From Methanospirillum lacunae (GTDB taxonomy: Archaea > Halobacteriota > Methanomicrobia > Methanomicrobiales > Methanospirillaceae), in the NCBI RefSeq assembly GCF_046195335.1, contig NZ_CP176093.1: a stretch of DNA of 64,000 nt. One strand, written 5' to 3'. Under the pieces are notes generated by a model. The model saw only the letters and a program-made list of their open reading frames with translations. It did not search any database and was not told the origin of the DNA. A program made the translations under genes and the position numbers. Below, piece by piece: positions 28,480 through 38,595 of the stretch (positions are counted from its first letter, which is position 1; each line of letters opens with the position of its first letter).

Positions 28480-28865
28480 TAGGACAGACTGAATCTGTCA
28501 AACTCTGGTGTCTGAAAGCAGAGAACGATCTTAAAAATGCCTGCCATGAGGTAGAACACGAGGATCCAGCCCTTGATACAGTCTGTTTCCATGCTCAGCA
28601 GGCAGCAGAGAAATACCTCAAAGTTTTTCTCTTGTTTCATGATTGCGAAAACCAAAACTCACGTTTTAATGCGGCTCATTCGAAATTGCATTGATATAGA
28701 TGATACATTCAGAGAACTCTTGGAACAGGAAATTGTATGCTTACCGATTATGCGGTAGACCTCCGGTATTCTGATAATTTCTATATCCCCTCGAAAGAAG
28801 AAGCATATGACGTTATCAAAAAAGCAAAATTTGTAAAACAATTTGTTCTCAATCGTCTTTTATAA
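28476..28865 (+). pseudogene. Frameshifted HEPN-domain toxin
   Basis: The first frame gives a normal HEPN start (VKLWCLKAENDLKNA, CFHAQQAAEKYLKVFLL) and stops at 28694. The continuation (THVLMRLIRNCIDIDDTFREL) is found in the next frame from about 28655 to 28740. The end (LTDYAVDLRYSDNFYIPSKE...) is back in the first frame from 28740 to the TAA at 28863-28865. Two compensating indels would restore a protein of about 129 residues, the usual length for this family. It is a recently inactivated toxin unless the indels are sequencing errors. Confidence 0.75.
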
Positions 28866-28956
28866 AAAATGGACTCATGGAGCTCTCATAGCGAGACGGT
28901 CAGGAAAAAAACGACTCAACGTAACCTTCCTATGATGAGAGAACACTCATCCCGGG

Positions 28957-31626
28957 TTACAGATCCTGCTGATCAGTTATATCCTGAATAATCCCATCGA
29001 TACTGACCACTCTGCCTGATTCATCAGAGACCGGTCTGCCCCGCTCGCTCAGCATCCGAACCCTTCCCTGTTTGTCAATGATCCGGTACTGCAGATCGTA
29101 TGGCTTACCAGATATGATGGCGTTCATCTTGGTCTGAATCACCTGGTCCTTCTCTTCAGCAAGAATCAGGGGGATAAGTGAACTTATCTGGCCACTGGCA
29201 AGCTCTTTTGCAGAGTATCCGGTTAGGGTCTCGAAGTGATCGTTGTAAAACTCGACATCTGAATCAGAAAGAGAGATTCTGAAGACGATACCTGGAATAT
29301 TTTGTGCCAGGGTCCTGAATTGTCGCTCGCTCCTGGCAAGAGCCTCACGGGACTGGAACCGCACGATTGTGCTCCCGATAAGCGAGGATGCAATCTCCAT
29401 TGCATAGATCTCCTTCTTGCTCCAGACCCTCTCGAACTTGCTCTCAAGAAACCCAACTGAACCACGGATCTCACCATCAATAATTACTGGAACCAGTAAA
29501 ATTGATGCAATCCCTGCCAAATCAAAGACGACCTGATCCAATTCAGGCAGGTTTTTCACCAGACGAAATACAGTCTTCCCTTCTGCAACCAGTTCTTTGA
29601 TCACCTGATAAGACGTAGCATTGCTACTCTCAAATTCCCGGTAAAATCGTGAGAACTCATACGAATACGGATCAGAAAACCACGACCCTTTGAACGGAAT
29701 GGATGTGAGCGGGTTTGAATCTCTTTTTTTCTCAAACAGGCAGATCCCACTCACGTCTGCAGCTTCTCCGATGAGCCTGATGGTTTTTTGGACACAGTCC
29801 TGGAAGTTGGTTGACTGCAGGATGTTGGAACCAGCCTGACTGATCGCTTCAAAGATCTCATTTTGCCGTTTGATCTCAAGTTCCATCAGTTTTCTGGCTG
29901 TAATATCCCGGAGTGTCTCGATAACACCGATGACATTGCCCTGGATATCATAGAGCGGTGCTGCTTTGATCCAGAACCACATAAGCACACCCGTTACCGG
30001 ATTGCGGGTCTGGATGTCGACCATGATGGTATCACCTTCGATCACCGGGTGTTTATACCGGGAAAGAATGGAAGAATCACGCGTCAGGATGTAATCGGGA
30101 AGAATCGGGACATTCTCTCCATAAAGGGCTTCTGTATATGCATACCCTGCTTTTCCGATGATCTCATGTTTGGAAACACCAGTGAGGTCCTCGATCTCCC
30201 GGTTCCATCCGGTAACAACCCCGTTTGTGTCAAGAACAAAGACCGGATCTGGAAGAAACTCAAGGATATATTCGAGCCTCAGGAGTGCTTCCTGAATCTC
30301 TGCTTCTATGCGCCTCCTCTCGGTGATATCCCTGGCAATTGCAAGTGCTACCGGTTTTTCCTGTAATGAAAAGAGGTGGACATTCACCTCAACCGGAAGG
30401 ATAGAACCATCCCGACGGATGAGATCTATTTCAAAGAATGCCTGTCTGTTCTCAATGAATGTCCTGATGATATCCTCAATGAGAGGGTAATCTTCCTCCC
30501 GTACGAGGTCAGAAATCCCAAGCGATGAAAACTCACTCTGCGAATACTGAATCATCAGAGAGGCATTGTTATTCATCTCAAGTGATTCAATGCCTGAAAG
30601 ATTAGATTCCAGTTTCATGAGAATGATGGCATCCTTGGCACTCTGAAAAAGCCTGCGGTACTTTTCTTCGCTTAATGCCAGCCTGGTTTCTGCTTCCAGC
30701 CGCTCGGTGATATCACGCCAGACAGAGATAAATTCCTCAATCTCCCCGCTCTCTGAAAGGAGCGGAGTGGTAGTAGTCTCAAACCAGATCCATTCCCCAT
30801 TTAGATTTTTAAACCTGAATGAGGCTGGAGGCTTGTGAACAAATCCCGAAACATCCCGCAGTTCTTTTCTCAGGGCAGCATAATCATCAGGGTGAATGAA
30901 TTCAGAAATATTGCTGCCTTTAATCTCCTGAGAAACAAAACCGGTGAGCATTGCGCATGCTGGTGAAACATAGGAGATAATCCCTTCAACATCCCACCTG
31001 ATGATGATATCACGGACGCTTTCAGTAATGAGCCGCAGGTTTGACTCGTTGACCCTGATAGCCTCAAGTAACGTATGCTTTTCTGTTATATCCTCGCCGT
31101 TGATGACAAGGGCTGGCCGCTCCTGGAAAAACGAGACAGATGATATGGTAAAAAGATAGGTCCTGGTATGTTCATCCTGATCGATGGTGGTCTCAAACGA
31201 CCGTGTCTCTCCTGCACTCACGATCCTGACCTCCTGCGTAAAGGCAGGTCCGAAGATTCGCTCAAGTTGGAGAGATTCGATACTGAGCCCAATTACTGAC
31301 TCTGATGTTGAGTTAAAGAGGCGAAGAAAAGTATCATTCACCCACCTGATTGTCAGATCAGTGTTGAGAATGATCAAAATATGGGAAGAGAAATTGAGCA
31401 GTGATGACTCGGGTTTTACGTCAGCGATATAGTATTTCTTCTTCTGTCCATGTTCCCGCATCTCAAGACGCCCGGATAAGACCAGGCTGTCCAGGTACCT
31501 GGCAACCGTGTGTCTGTGGTGGCCACATAACTGTGCCACTTCAGAGATGCTGAGGTATCTTTTCCCATGGGAAAACGCCGAGATAATATCCTCAAAGATG
31601 GCATTATTCCGCGACGTCATCTGCAT
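28957..31626 (-). CDS. HTH-PAS-GAF sensor protein without kinase domain
   Basis: The protein has 889 residues from the ATG at 31626 and is soluble. The N-terminus (about 1-70) is a winged helix-turn-helix (SISEVAQLCGHHRHTVARYL). It is followed by a series of about six PAS segments, including typical TDITERR/RDITE ends and the IHPDD motif. A GAF domain lies at about 600-745, and a last PAS segment ends at DITDQQDL. No histidine-kinase or receiver domain is present. It could be a one-component DNA-binding regulator that senses redox or ligands directly. This architecture is common in Methanospirillum-type genomes. Confidence 0.85.
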   Translation of the reverse strand: MQMTSRNNAIFEDIISAFSHGKRYLSISEVAQLCGHHRHTVARYLDSLVLSGRLEMREHGQKKKYYIADVKPESSLLNFSSHILIILNTDLTIRWVNDTFLRLFNSTSESVIGLSIESLQLERIFGPAFTQEVRIVSAGETRSFETTIDQDEHTRTYLFTISSVSFFQERPALVINGEDITEKHTLLEAIRVNESNLRLITESVRDIIIRWDVEGIISYVSPACAMLTGFVSQEIKGSNISEFIHPDDYAALRKELRDVSGFVHKPPASFRFKNLNGEWIWFETTTTPLLSESGEIEEFISVWRDITERLEAETRLALSEEKYRRLFQSAKDAIILMKLESNLSGIESLEMNNNASLMIQYSQSEFSSLGISDLVREEDYPLIEDIIRTFIENRQAFFEIDLIRRDGSILPVEVNVHLFSLQEKPVALAIARDITERRRIEAEIQEALLRLEYILEFLPDPVFVLDTNGVVTGWNREIEDLTGVSKHEIIGKAGYAYTEALYGENVPILPDYILTRDSSILSRYKHPVIEGDTIMVDIQTRNPVTGVLMWFWIKAAPLYDIQGNVIGVIETLRDITARKLMELEIKRQNEIFEAISQAGSNILQSTNFQDCVQKTIRLIGEAADVSGICLFEKKRDSNPLTSIPFKGSWFSDPYSYEFSRFYREFESSNATSYQVIKELVAEGKTVFRLVKNLPELDQVVFDLAGIASILLVPVIIDGEIRGSVGFLESKFERVWSKKEIYAMEIASSLIGSTIVRFQSREALARSERQFRTLAQNIPGIVFRISLSDSDVEFYNDHFETLTGYSAKELASGQISSLIPLILAEEKDQVIQTKMNAIISGKPYDLQYRIIDKQGRVRMLSERGRPVSDESGRVVSIDGIIQDITDQQDL

Positions 31627-31884
31627 CACTTTCGATGTTATAATGTTTAGTTATTTGGACAACAGAAAATGGGAGTATATCTCACCATATATTACAATAC
31701 TGTATGTTCATTTGCACTGCAACGGGCATTGCAGATCAGATGAGCTAACGAATCATACCTCGGAAGACAGGCTAGTCCTACCTGAATACTCAAACATAGA
31801 ATGGGATCACACAAGCAGGGCGGGGCTGTATAACATCCCTCATACTCACCCTGCATCCCTTCTCTATACATGATGACACTACTT

Positions 31885-33195
31885 TTATGCTGTATCTGAC
31901 CCGATTCTGATAGATCCGCGAGGGAACTGTATCTCAAACCGAACACCTTCGCCTGGAACCCCGGTCTCTGATATGGTTATACCGGTGACTGAAAGGATCT
32001 CTTCTGACAAAAAGAGTCCGTGACTTGCAGACAGTCCATACTCATGCGAAAAGATCTCCTTTTTATCCTGAACCGGAATACCTACACCGTCATCCTCATA
32101 GATCAACACCGGAACGTCCTCATGATTCTCAATACTGAACCGAATCGTTGTTGTCTTTTTTCCGTGCCTGACCGAGTTGTCTATCAGTTCGGCAAAGACC
32201 TTCTCAATGAGAGGGTATGCATTAACTTTCACACTCTCGGGAATCCGGCAATCAACCCTGACTAAACCGGCCGGAATCTCCCTCAGCGCATTATGGATCA
32301 GATCCCGAAGGTCAATCCATGCCGGGCTCTGGACGACCGGGTCAAGGGTCTCGCAGGTGATCCGGACAATGTTGAGAGCTTTTTCAACCATGCCGTATGC
32401 TTTTTTAAAGTACCCGGGTTCAACCAACCCTTCTTTCTGCCCGAAACTTGCCTTCTCCATATTGTGATAAATAGAACTCAGCTGGGTGAGCAGGATATGA
32501 TGGATGATGCTCCCCATGTACTGGAACTTCTTGTTGGATCTCACAAGGGCTGTTTCAAGTCTACCGCGCTCGATATTCTTGTTGTGGAGTTCCTCATTTG
32601 CCTGTTTTAGATCAGAGACCGCTTTCTGCAGCTGGGCGTTGAGGTAATGGAGACGTTCATCAGCTACCTGAAGTTCGCAATTGTTCTTGATGGCAGTCTC
32701 ATAGGTTGAGAGAAGGATGTTGAGTATCTGCATCTTCCCTGACCGTATTTCATACTTATGATTCGAAAATGAGACAGTGAGGGGATCAGTGACAACCTCT
32801 TTTTGAACCTGCGTTACCGATTCGAGCGTTCCGATGATGCGTGAATAGATCCAGTCTGCATCGTACGGCTTGATGATGAAATTGTCTGCTCCATATTCGA
32901 GGGCCTTAATGACATCTGCCGGATTATACAGGTATGTAACCAGAATTACCGGGATGGACCGCGTAGCAGGATTTTCCTTAATTCTTCTGCAGAGTTCATA
33001 CCCATCCATCGGGGACATGATAACGTCAGTTAGAACAATGTCGGGATGCTGCTTTTCTATACTTGCAAGTCCTTCCTGACCATCGGCAGCAATAATTACC
33101 TCATGTCCGCCTTTCTCGAGAATATAGCGAAGTGACTCTGCCTGGGTGCGGTTATCCTCCACAACCAGTATCTTTTGAGTAGAAGTTCTCGGCAT
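31885..33195 (-). CDS. Receiver-histidine kinase hybrid
   Basis: The protein has 436 residues from the ATG at 33195 (MPRTSTQK), which starts right before the receiver fold; a frame from 33306 adds 37 unlikely residues. Receiver domain: KILVVEDN, LTDVIMSPMDG (phospho-Asp), a Thr and a Lys in IIKPYDAD. A coiled coil (about 170-220) and a dimerisation segment with HHILLTQLSSIYHN follow. The C-terminal HATPase domain has the N box (ELIDNSVRHG), G1 (DDGVGIP) and G2 (SASHGLFL). The receiver precedes the kinase, the reverse of classical hybrids, as often seen in archaea. The protein is cytoplasmic. Confidence 0.88.
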   Translation of the reverse strand: MPRTSTQKILVVEDNRTQAESLRYILEKGGHEVIIAADGQEGLASIEKQHPDIVLTDVIMSPMDGYELCRRIKENPATRSIPVILVTYLYNPADVIKALEYGADNFIIKPYDADWIYSRIIGTLESVTQVQKEVVTDPLTVSFSNHKYEIRSGKMQILNILLSTYETAIKNNCELQVADERLHYLNAQLQKAVSDLKQANEELHNKNIERGRLETALVRSNKKFQYMGSIIHHILLTQLSSIYHNMEKASFGQKEGLVEPGYFKKAYGMVEKALNIVRITCETLDPVVQSPAWIDLRDLIHNALREIPAGLVRVDCRIPESVKVNAYPLIEKVFAELIDNSVRHGKKTTTIRFSIENHEDVPVLIYEDDGVGIPVQDKKEIFSHEYGLSASHGLFLSEEILSVTGITISETGVPGEGVRFEIQFPRGSIRIGSDTA

Positions 33196-33326
33196 CAGAC
33201 ACAACCAGTTCGGAAATTGTTCACTGAGTAGTGAATTCAATCCTATATAGTTCACGTCATCACCAAAGGCTAAAAAGAGAAAGGAGGAGCTCGGAACCCT
33301 ATTCAAAGATATATGGTATCCAGGAG

Positions 33327-33737
33327 TTAGTTAAAGGAAGGAGATGCTGTCGGGTGAAGCATTTCGGTCTCGGTCAAACCTTCAAAGACACCGACGGTCT
33401 TAATGACAAGATTGTTCTGTTTAGCTTCGTTGATAAGATTCCGGGATTCCTTACTGATACCATTGGAGAGGACCAGGAGATGGGTTCCATATTCTGCCAT
33501 ACGGGAATCACGAACCATACCTGCTGCATTGAGGTCATCCTGCCAGTTTGGAGCAAATTCTTTGTATTTGATTCCCTTGGATTCTGCGAACATCTTTGCG
33601 ATCATATCAACACCAGTTGACCCACCGGCGATAATCTCGTCGACAACCCCGATTTCAGCGATGAACTTATTGATCTCTGCGAATACTGCATCTTTTCTAT
33701 TACAGGTCCGGATACCGGAGACGATTAATTTTGCCAT
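33327..33737 (-). CDS. SLOG-family (YspA/DUF2493-like) protein
   Basis: This 136-residue Rossmann-like protein matches the YspA/DUF2493 SLOG group: IVSGIRTC at strand 1, IIAGGSTGVDMIA (nucleotide-binding glycine loop) and AAGMVRDSRMAEYGTHLLVL. SLOG domains bind or produce nucleotide-derived signals. The function in this archaeon is unknown. It stands 131 bases upstream of the hybrid-kinase gene on the same strand, so co-transcription is possible. Confidence 0.82.
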   Translation of the reverse strand: MAKLIVSGIRTCNRKDAVFAEINKFIAEIGVVDEIIAGGSTGVDMIAKMFAESKGIKYKEFAPNWQDDLNAAGMVRDSRMAEYGTHLLVLSNGISKESRNLINEAKQNNLVIKTVGVFEGLTETEMLHPTASPSFN

Positions 33738-33914
33738 GATAATTTTCCGTTAATCTGTGCTTGACAGACCTTTTCGGCTGCACAGATCGACAAACTACGT
33801 TGCAGATCATCGCATATGAATCCGGTTTCATAGGAGGCCAGATGAGTTATATATTTATAGAAGTATGGGCAGTCAACTGACTGAATCAAACAAAGTAAAA
33901 GTCAGAAAAAAGGA

Positions 33915-34541
33915 TCAGGATGATTTTCCATCATGTTTCAGAGGCTTTCCCGGATCTATCACCTCAAGTTTGGCATCAGAGATGCGGTAGTATAATCCAA
34001 TCACCCTAAGTGTACCCTCACGTTCTGAATCACGGACGATCTTGTAGGTACGCAGATGCTTGAGCTGGAGCCGTACATTCTCAATCTCAAGATTTGACTG
34101 CCACTCTTTTGCTTTTTCAGGATCATCAGGATACGGATTCTTCTCAGTTACTGTTGCAAGGGCTGGTTGGGCATGACGGAGCCAGCCGGGGATAAATGCG
34201 TCATCTCCGCAATGACGGTGTGCCAGGGCATGCATCGCTCCGCATCCTTCGTGTCCACAGACAACGAGAGTGTCAACATGGAGATGTCCGATCCCATACT
34301 CAAGGAACGTTCCGACATTCCAGTCACCGGGCGGAACAATGTTGCCGATGTTCCGGTGCACAAATATCTCACCAGGTTTTGCATGACAGGTTATCTCTGG
34401 AGCGACCCGTGAGTCGCAACAGCTAATCATCATCACATGGGGATTCTGGCCTTTCAGGAGTTCTTTATAGTACTCAATATTTTCAGAAAACTCACACTCT
34501 ACAAAGTGGTTGTTTCCTTCCAGTAATTTTTCGATACCCAT
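33915..34541 (-). CDS. Beta-class carbonic anhydrase
   Basis: The protein has 208 residues from the ATG at 34541, chosen because GGAG lies six bases upstream; an alternative at 34565 adds eight residues. It has the plant/beta-class zinc site: Cys and Asp-Arg in CCDSRVAP, then His and Cys in CGHEGCGA. The HRNIGNIVPP loop is also conserved. The enzyme interconverts CO2 and bicarbonate. In a hydrogen/formate methanogen it could help supply CO2 to formylmethanofuran dehydrogenase. It is monocistronic. Confidence 0.93.
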   Translation of the reverse strand: MGIEKLLEGNNHFVECEFSENIEYYKELLKGQNPHVMMISCCDSRVAPEITCHAKPGEIFVHRNIGNIVPPGDWNVGTFLEYGIGHLHVDTLVVCGHEGCGAMHALAHRHCGDDAFIPGWLRHAQPALATVTEKNPYPDDPEKAKEWQSNLEIENVRLQLKHLRTYKIVRDSEREGTLRVIGLYYRISDAKLEVIDPGKPLKHDGKSS

Positions 34542-34734
34542 ACTCTGCTCCGAAGACAGGAACAATAATGGATTGCTGGCGATGCAGAAAAATGATCCTA
34601 AATAAATCAGAGATGATATTGGACCCCAATTCGAATATTGGGTCCCGAGTCAAGATTTCTCAATTGAAATTTCATAGGAGTCCGGGAACAGAGGGATTAA
34701 ATATAGTAATGCAGTCCGGTTTACTTGCGGTTTT

Positions 34735-35019
34735 TCAGAAGATCAGGCGCTCTGACACATTGGTGATATCAGGAAAATGTCGACAATTCTGACGACAAAC
34801 CACTGACTCACTTATAAACGTCTCTTTACTGGATGCTGTAAGATCGACCCATGCGCCAAATGGGTTATCTATACATGGATTTTCCACGAACGATAACCTG
34901 ATAAATTCAGGCAGGTCTTTGGCGATTTTTATGCAGAATACCCGGATCGTATTCATTTTCCCTGGGATGACAACCATCGATTCTGCAATACCTGTCTGAC
35001 CACCTTCTGCCTCTATCAC
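34735..35019 (-). CDS. Hypothetical protein, uncertain
   Basis: A 94-codon frame lies divergent to the Hyf-like operon, with no competing frame. It contains three cysteines near the end (VVCRQNC) and a plausible mixed alpha/beta composition. No family is recognised and no strong ribosome-binding site was noted. It may be a real small gene or chance. Confidence 0.4.
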   Translation of the reverse strand: MIEAEGGQTGIAESMVVIPGKMNTIRVFCIKIAKDLPEFIRLSFVENPCIDNPFGAWVDLTASSKETFISESVVCRQNCRHFPDITNVSERLIF

Positions 35020-35036
35020 ATATTCACGGTTTTATC

Positions 35037-36968
35037 ATGATTGATCTCTTTATTCCTGCTGTCTTTTTCTATCTTGCAGCAGGGGTCATACCCATATGGC
35101 TCACAGGCATCAGATCGTATCGTTACTGTTCACTACTTCAGGGCTGTGCAGGTGCACTCACAATCCTGGCCTCTGCTTCAGCCCTGCTCCGTATCACTGG
35201 AGGAGAACGTATTTCATTCTCTCTGACACCCCTCTTCCCGGTCATTCTTGGCATTGACCGCCTTACGGCAGCCTTCTCTCTCCTTCTGGGCATTCTCACG
35301 ATTGCAGTCTGTTGCTATAGTCCAGGATATATCGCCCGGATGCATGGGGGAAGAAGTCGCGATCTGCTCTGCAGCCTGATCCCAATCTTTCTCACCAGTA
35401 TGCTCCTCGTTCTCCTTTCAAGGACAACATGTGCATTCCTGTTCTTCTGGGAGATTATGGCTATCTCATCATTCTTCCTGGTCCTGATCGAATACCAGGA
35501 TGAGAAAACCAGAAAAGCCGCATTCTTCTATCTGGCAATGACCCAACTCTCAACGGTCTGTATCTTCCTCGGAGTCATCCAGTTATACCTGAATTCAGGC
35601 TCGTTTGAATTCCCAACAGGAATATCCATAACAACACTCCCCGGGCTGCTGGCATTTCTATCTATATTTCTCGGAATTGCAATCAAGGCGGGAGCAATAC
35701 CATTTCACAAGTGGCTGCCATACGCCCATCCTGCTGCTGCATCTCCGGTCTCGGCCCTGATGTCAGGTATGATGCTCAATACAGCCCTTTACATGCTTGT
35801 CCGTGCAGTCACCGGATTTTTTATTCCAAATATCACATCAGGTCTTGTCATTCTTTTCTTTGGGTGCCTTACTGCAGTTCTTGGCGTGATGTATGCTGTA
35901 AAGGAACAGGACCTCAAAGGATTGCTTGCATACTCTTCAATAGACAATACCGGGGTTATCCTGACAGGAATTGGGTTGTTTGTTGTCTTTACGGCAACCG
36001 GTCATCAGGCAATCGGAACGATGGCACTTCTCGGGGCAGTGTTTCATGCTGTCAGTCATGGCCTCTTCAAGGGACTCCTCTTTCTCACAGCCGGATCAGT
36101 GAACATGGCAACCGGGACACGAAACATCGATGAACTCGGCGGACTCCTTGTCAGAATGCCATGGACAGGCGGGCTCTTCTTTGTTGGTGTCCTCGCAATC
36201 TCGGCTCTTCCTCCCCTCAACGGATTTGCAGGAGAACTGCTTATTTACCAGGCACTTATCACCGGGCTCATGCAGTCTGAGCCTCTTATGCAGGTGCTCC
36301 TTGTCATCGTCCTCTCGCTCTTCGGTCTCACCGGGGCCTTAACTGCAGTCTGCTTTGTAAAGGCCTTTGGGCTCACATTCCTCGCACTCCCAAGAACACC
36401 GGCTGCAAAACAGGCACACGAAGTTCCACTCATGATGAGGGCTGGTCCTGCAGTCTTATCGATTGCCTGCATCCTTTCCGGAATATTTTCATCCCAGATT
36501 CTCTCCATCCTTGGATACCCCGGATATCTGCCAGATCTACTCCTGCTCTCGATTCTTCTGATTGGGGCACTGGCATTGACATACGCTGCAGTATATTCTC
36601 TTGCATCACGGGAGACACGAATTTCCATAACCTGGGGATGCGGAATGCAGGATCCCACAAGCAAAATGGAGTATACCGGTTCAGGGTTCACTGAGCCGGT
36701 TGTCAGGATCTTTGCCCCGATATTCAGGACACGAATTACATTCTCTAAAGAATATCAGGATTCTGAACACTGTTTTGTCAGATCCGGAACAGCTCGGATT
36801 GAACTCATGAAATTCTTTGAAGAGTATCTGTACCTCCCGGTAGCCAGGCTGATAGACTCATATGGTTCAGCGGTTTCAAGGCTCCAGAACGGTAACGTGG
36901 ACACATATGTCCTGTATGTGTTCGGTGCTGTCGTGGTGCTTGTTGTTGTTATGGGGTGGCTTGCATGA
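35037..36968 (+). CDS. HyfB/NuoL-like proton-channel subunit
   Basis: This 643-residue polytopic membrane protein is of the antiporter-like (NuoL/M/N, MrpA/D) type. The proton-translocation region is visible as FFWEIMAISSFFL, KAGAIPFHKWLPYAHPAAASPVSALMSG and the broken-helix segment HAVSHGLFKGLLFL. It resembles the HyfB subunit of hydrogenase-4/formate hydrogenlyase complexes in length. It is the first of six genes that overlap by about four bases each, so all are translated together. Lys and Glu residues expected in the channel are present. Confidence 0.9.
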   Translation: MIDLFIPAVFFYLAAGVIPIWLTGIRSYRYCSLLQGCAGALTILASASALLRITGGERISFSLTPLFPVILGIDRLTAAFSLLLGILTIAVCCYSPGYIARMHGGRSRDLLCSLIPIFLTSMLLVLLSRTTCAFLFFWEIMAISSFFLVLIEYQDEKTRKAAFFYLAMTQLSTVCIFLGVIQLYLNSGSFEFPTGISITTLPGLLAFLSIFLGIAIKAGAIPFHKWLPYAHPAAASPVSALMSGMMLNTALYMLVRAVTGFFIPNITSGLVILFFGCLTAVLGVMYAVKEQDLKGLLAYSSIDNTGVILTGIGLFVVFTATGHQAIGTMALLGAVFHAVSHGLFKGLLFLTAGSVNMATGTRNIDELGGLLVRMPWTGGLFFVGVLAISALPPLNGFAGELLIYQALITGLMQSEPLMQVLLVIVLSLFGLTGALTAVCFVKAFGLTFLALPRTPAAKQAHEVPLMMRAGPAVLSIACILSGIFSSQILSILGYPGYLPDLLLLSILLIGALALTYAAVYSLASRETRISITWGCGMQDPTSKMEYTGSGFTEPVVRIFAPIFRTRITFSKEYQDSEHCFVRSGTARIELMKFFEEYLYLPVARLIDSYGSAVSRLQNGNVDTYVLYVFGAVVVLVVVMGWLA

Positions 36969-37906
36969 GTTTTACTCCGGTCCTTGCGGGTCTGTTTAAT
37001 CTCGGATTTGTCCTGTTAATATCGCCTCTTTACATGACTGTTGTTAAAATAGTCAAGGCACGGGCACAGAGACGAGCAGGACCTCCCCTTCTGCAGGGAT
37101 ACTACAATCTTGCAAAACTCTTCAGAAAAGAGGTGGTATACTCAGATTATGCAAGTTTCATCTCACGGGCAGCACCGTATGCCTCACTTGCCATTCTGAT
37201 GGTTGCTGTCCTGCTTGTTCCTGTCATCTGGATTCCTGATGCAGCACCTGCAGAAGGAAACATCATCGTCTTTTTGTACCTTCTTGCATTCACCAGGTTC
37301 CTGCTTGCACTCCTCGGACTTGACGCAGGAAGTACGTTTGGAGGTATGGGAAGTTCCCGGGAGATGAGTCTTTCTGCTGTGATAGAACCAACAACAGTCG
37401 TTGTATTCGCTGCAATGGCATATGTTGCAGGCACCCTCTCAATCCCTGAAATGTTCAGGCATGCAACAACAATCATCCCGGGAATGAGCCCGACCATCCT
37501 TCTTCTCTCGGTCTCACTTTTTATCCTGATCATCGTAGAGACAGGCAGGGTTCCCGTGGACAATCCCGAGACGCATCTTGAACTCACTATGATTCATGAA
37601 GGAATGCTTCTTGACACATCAGGGAGAAATCTGGCACTCTTTGAACTCTCCCATGCGGTTAAACAGACCCTCATGATGGCACTGCTCATCAACATTCTTA
37701 TCCCGATCGGAATCATTCAGGAAGCCTCTATTATTGGGCTTGTCCTGGCTGCAATCCTGTTTCTCATCAAAGGAACTGCACTATCAGTTCTGATTGGCAT
37801 TGTTGAGTCTTCATTTGCCAAAATGCGGTTCTTCAGGGTACCGGGCCTCTTTATGATGGCGTTCTTCTTCTCGGCGCTGACCATCCTGAGCGAGGTGATG
37901 TTGTGA
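36965..37906 (+). CDS. HyfC/NuoH-like membrane subunit
   Basis: The protein has 313 residues from the ATG at 36965, which overlaps the previous stop as ATGA; an in-frame start at 36956 is less likely. It has eight or so transmembrane helices. Conserved complex-I subunit-1 features include RAQRRAGPPLLQGYYNLAKLF near the N-terminus and the acidic loop ETGRVPVDNPETHLELTMIHE. This subunit anchors the peripheral arm in Nuo, Ech and Hyf complexes and forms the proton-entry path. It is part of the six-gene Hyf-like operon. Confidence 0.92.
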   Translation: MSFTPVLAGLFNLGFVLLISPLYMTVVKIVKARAQRRAGPPLLQGYYNLAKLFRKEVVYSDYASFISRAAPYASLAILMVAVLLVPVIWIPDAAPAEGNIIVFLYLLAFTRFLLALLGLDAGSTFGGMGSSREMSLSAVIEPTTVVVFAAMAYVAGTLSIPEMFRHATTIIPGMSPTILLLSVSLFILIIVETGRVPVDNPETHLELTMIHEGMLLDTSGRNLALFELSHAVKQTLMMALLINILIPIGIIQEASIIGLVLAAILFLIKGTALSVLIGIVESSFAKMRFFRVPGLFMMAFFFSALTILSEVML

Positions 37907-38595
37907 TCGAGCCCGGGATGGTATCTACTCTGCTCAGGATCTGCCTGATCCTGGTTCTGATATCTGCTGCATGCCTGCTTACGACAAGAAACCTCTCGTC
38001 ACTGGTCAGGACCTATGCACTCCAGTCGCTGATCCTCGTTGCTATCGCTATTCTGATTGGTGTGATAGAAAACAATAGCATCCTTCTTTTGATTGCAGGA
38101 ATTACCCTGGTTTCAAAGGTGATCGGGATTCCCTGGTTCATCAGGATCATACAGCAGCGGATTAAGATCCAGCAGGATTTGAAGTTCAGTTACCTGCAGC
38201 CCGGAGGAGCCCTCATGGTCAGTATGCTGTTAATCCTGCTTGTGTATCTCTGTTTTTCGCGGGTACTCAAGGATCTCTTCACCGAAAACAGTCTCTTTTT
38301 CATGGGTTCAGTGATTGGGGTCTCGCTGATGATGATGGGTCTCATCGCCATCTTCACCCGCCAGCTCGCAATTACCAAGGTTATCGGATATCTTTCGATG
38401 GAGAACGGGGTGCTCCTCTTCGGTTTATTCGTGACTGAACTGCCGTTCATTACCGAGTTTGTTATCATGGTGGATCTGATCATCCTCGTACTTCTGACAA
38501 CAATCCTTACGGTAGGAATGGATTCAAGCATTGACGCGTACACAAACAGGCTGAAAGAGTTTCATCTCTGGTCTGAAGAGGAGGTGCAGGCATGA
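37903..38595 (+). CDS. HyfE-like membrane subunit
   Basis: This 230-residue membrane protein has seven or so helices and is related to NuoK plus an extension, as in HyfE. The characteristic helix with Glu is in IGYLSMENGVLLFGLF. It starts with GTG overlapping the previous stop (GTGA). Such subunits are small proton-conducting elements between the HyfC-like and antiporter-like parts. Confidence 0.88.
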   Translation: MIEPGMVSTLLRICLILVLISAACLLTTRNLSSLVRTYALQSLILVAIAILIGVIENNSILLLIAGITLVSKVIGIPWFIRIIQQRIKIQQDLKFSYLQPGGALMVSMLLILLVYLCFSRVLKDLFTENSLFFMGSVIGVSLMMMGLIAIFTRQLAITKVIGYLSMENGVLLFGLFVTELPFITEFVIMVDLIILVLLTTILTVGMDSSIDAYTNRLKEFHLWSEEEVQA

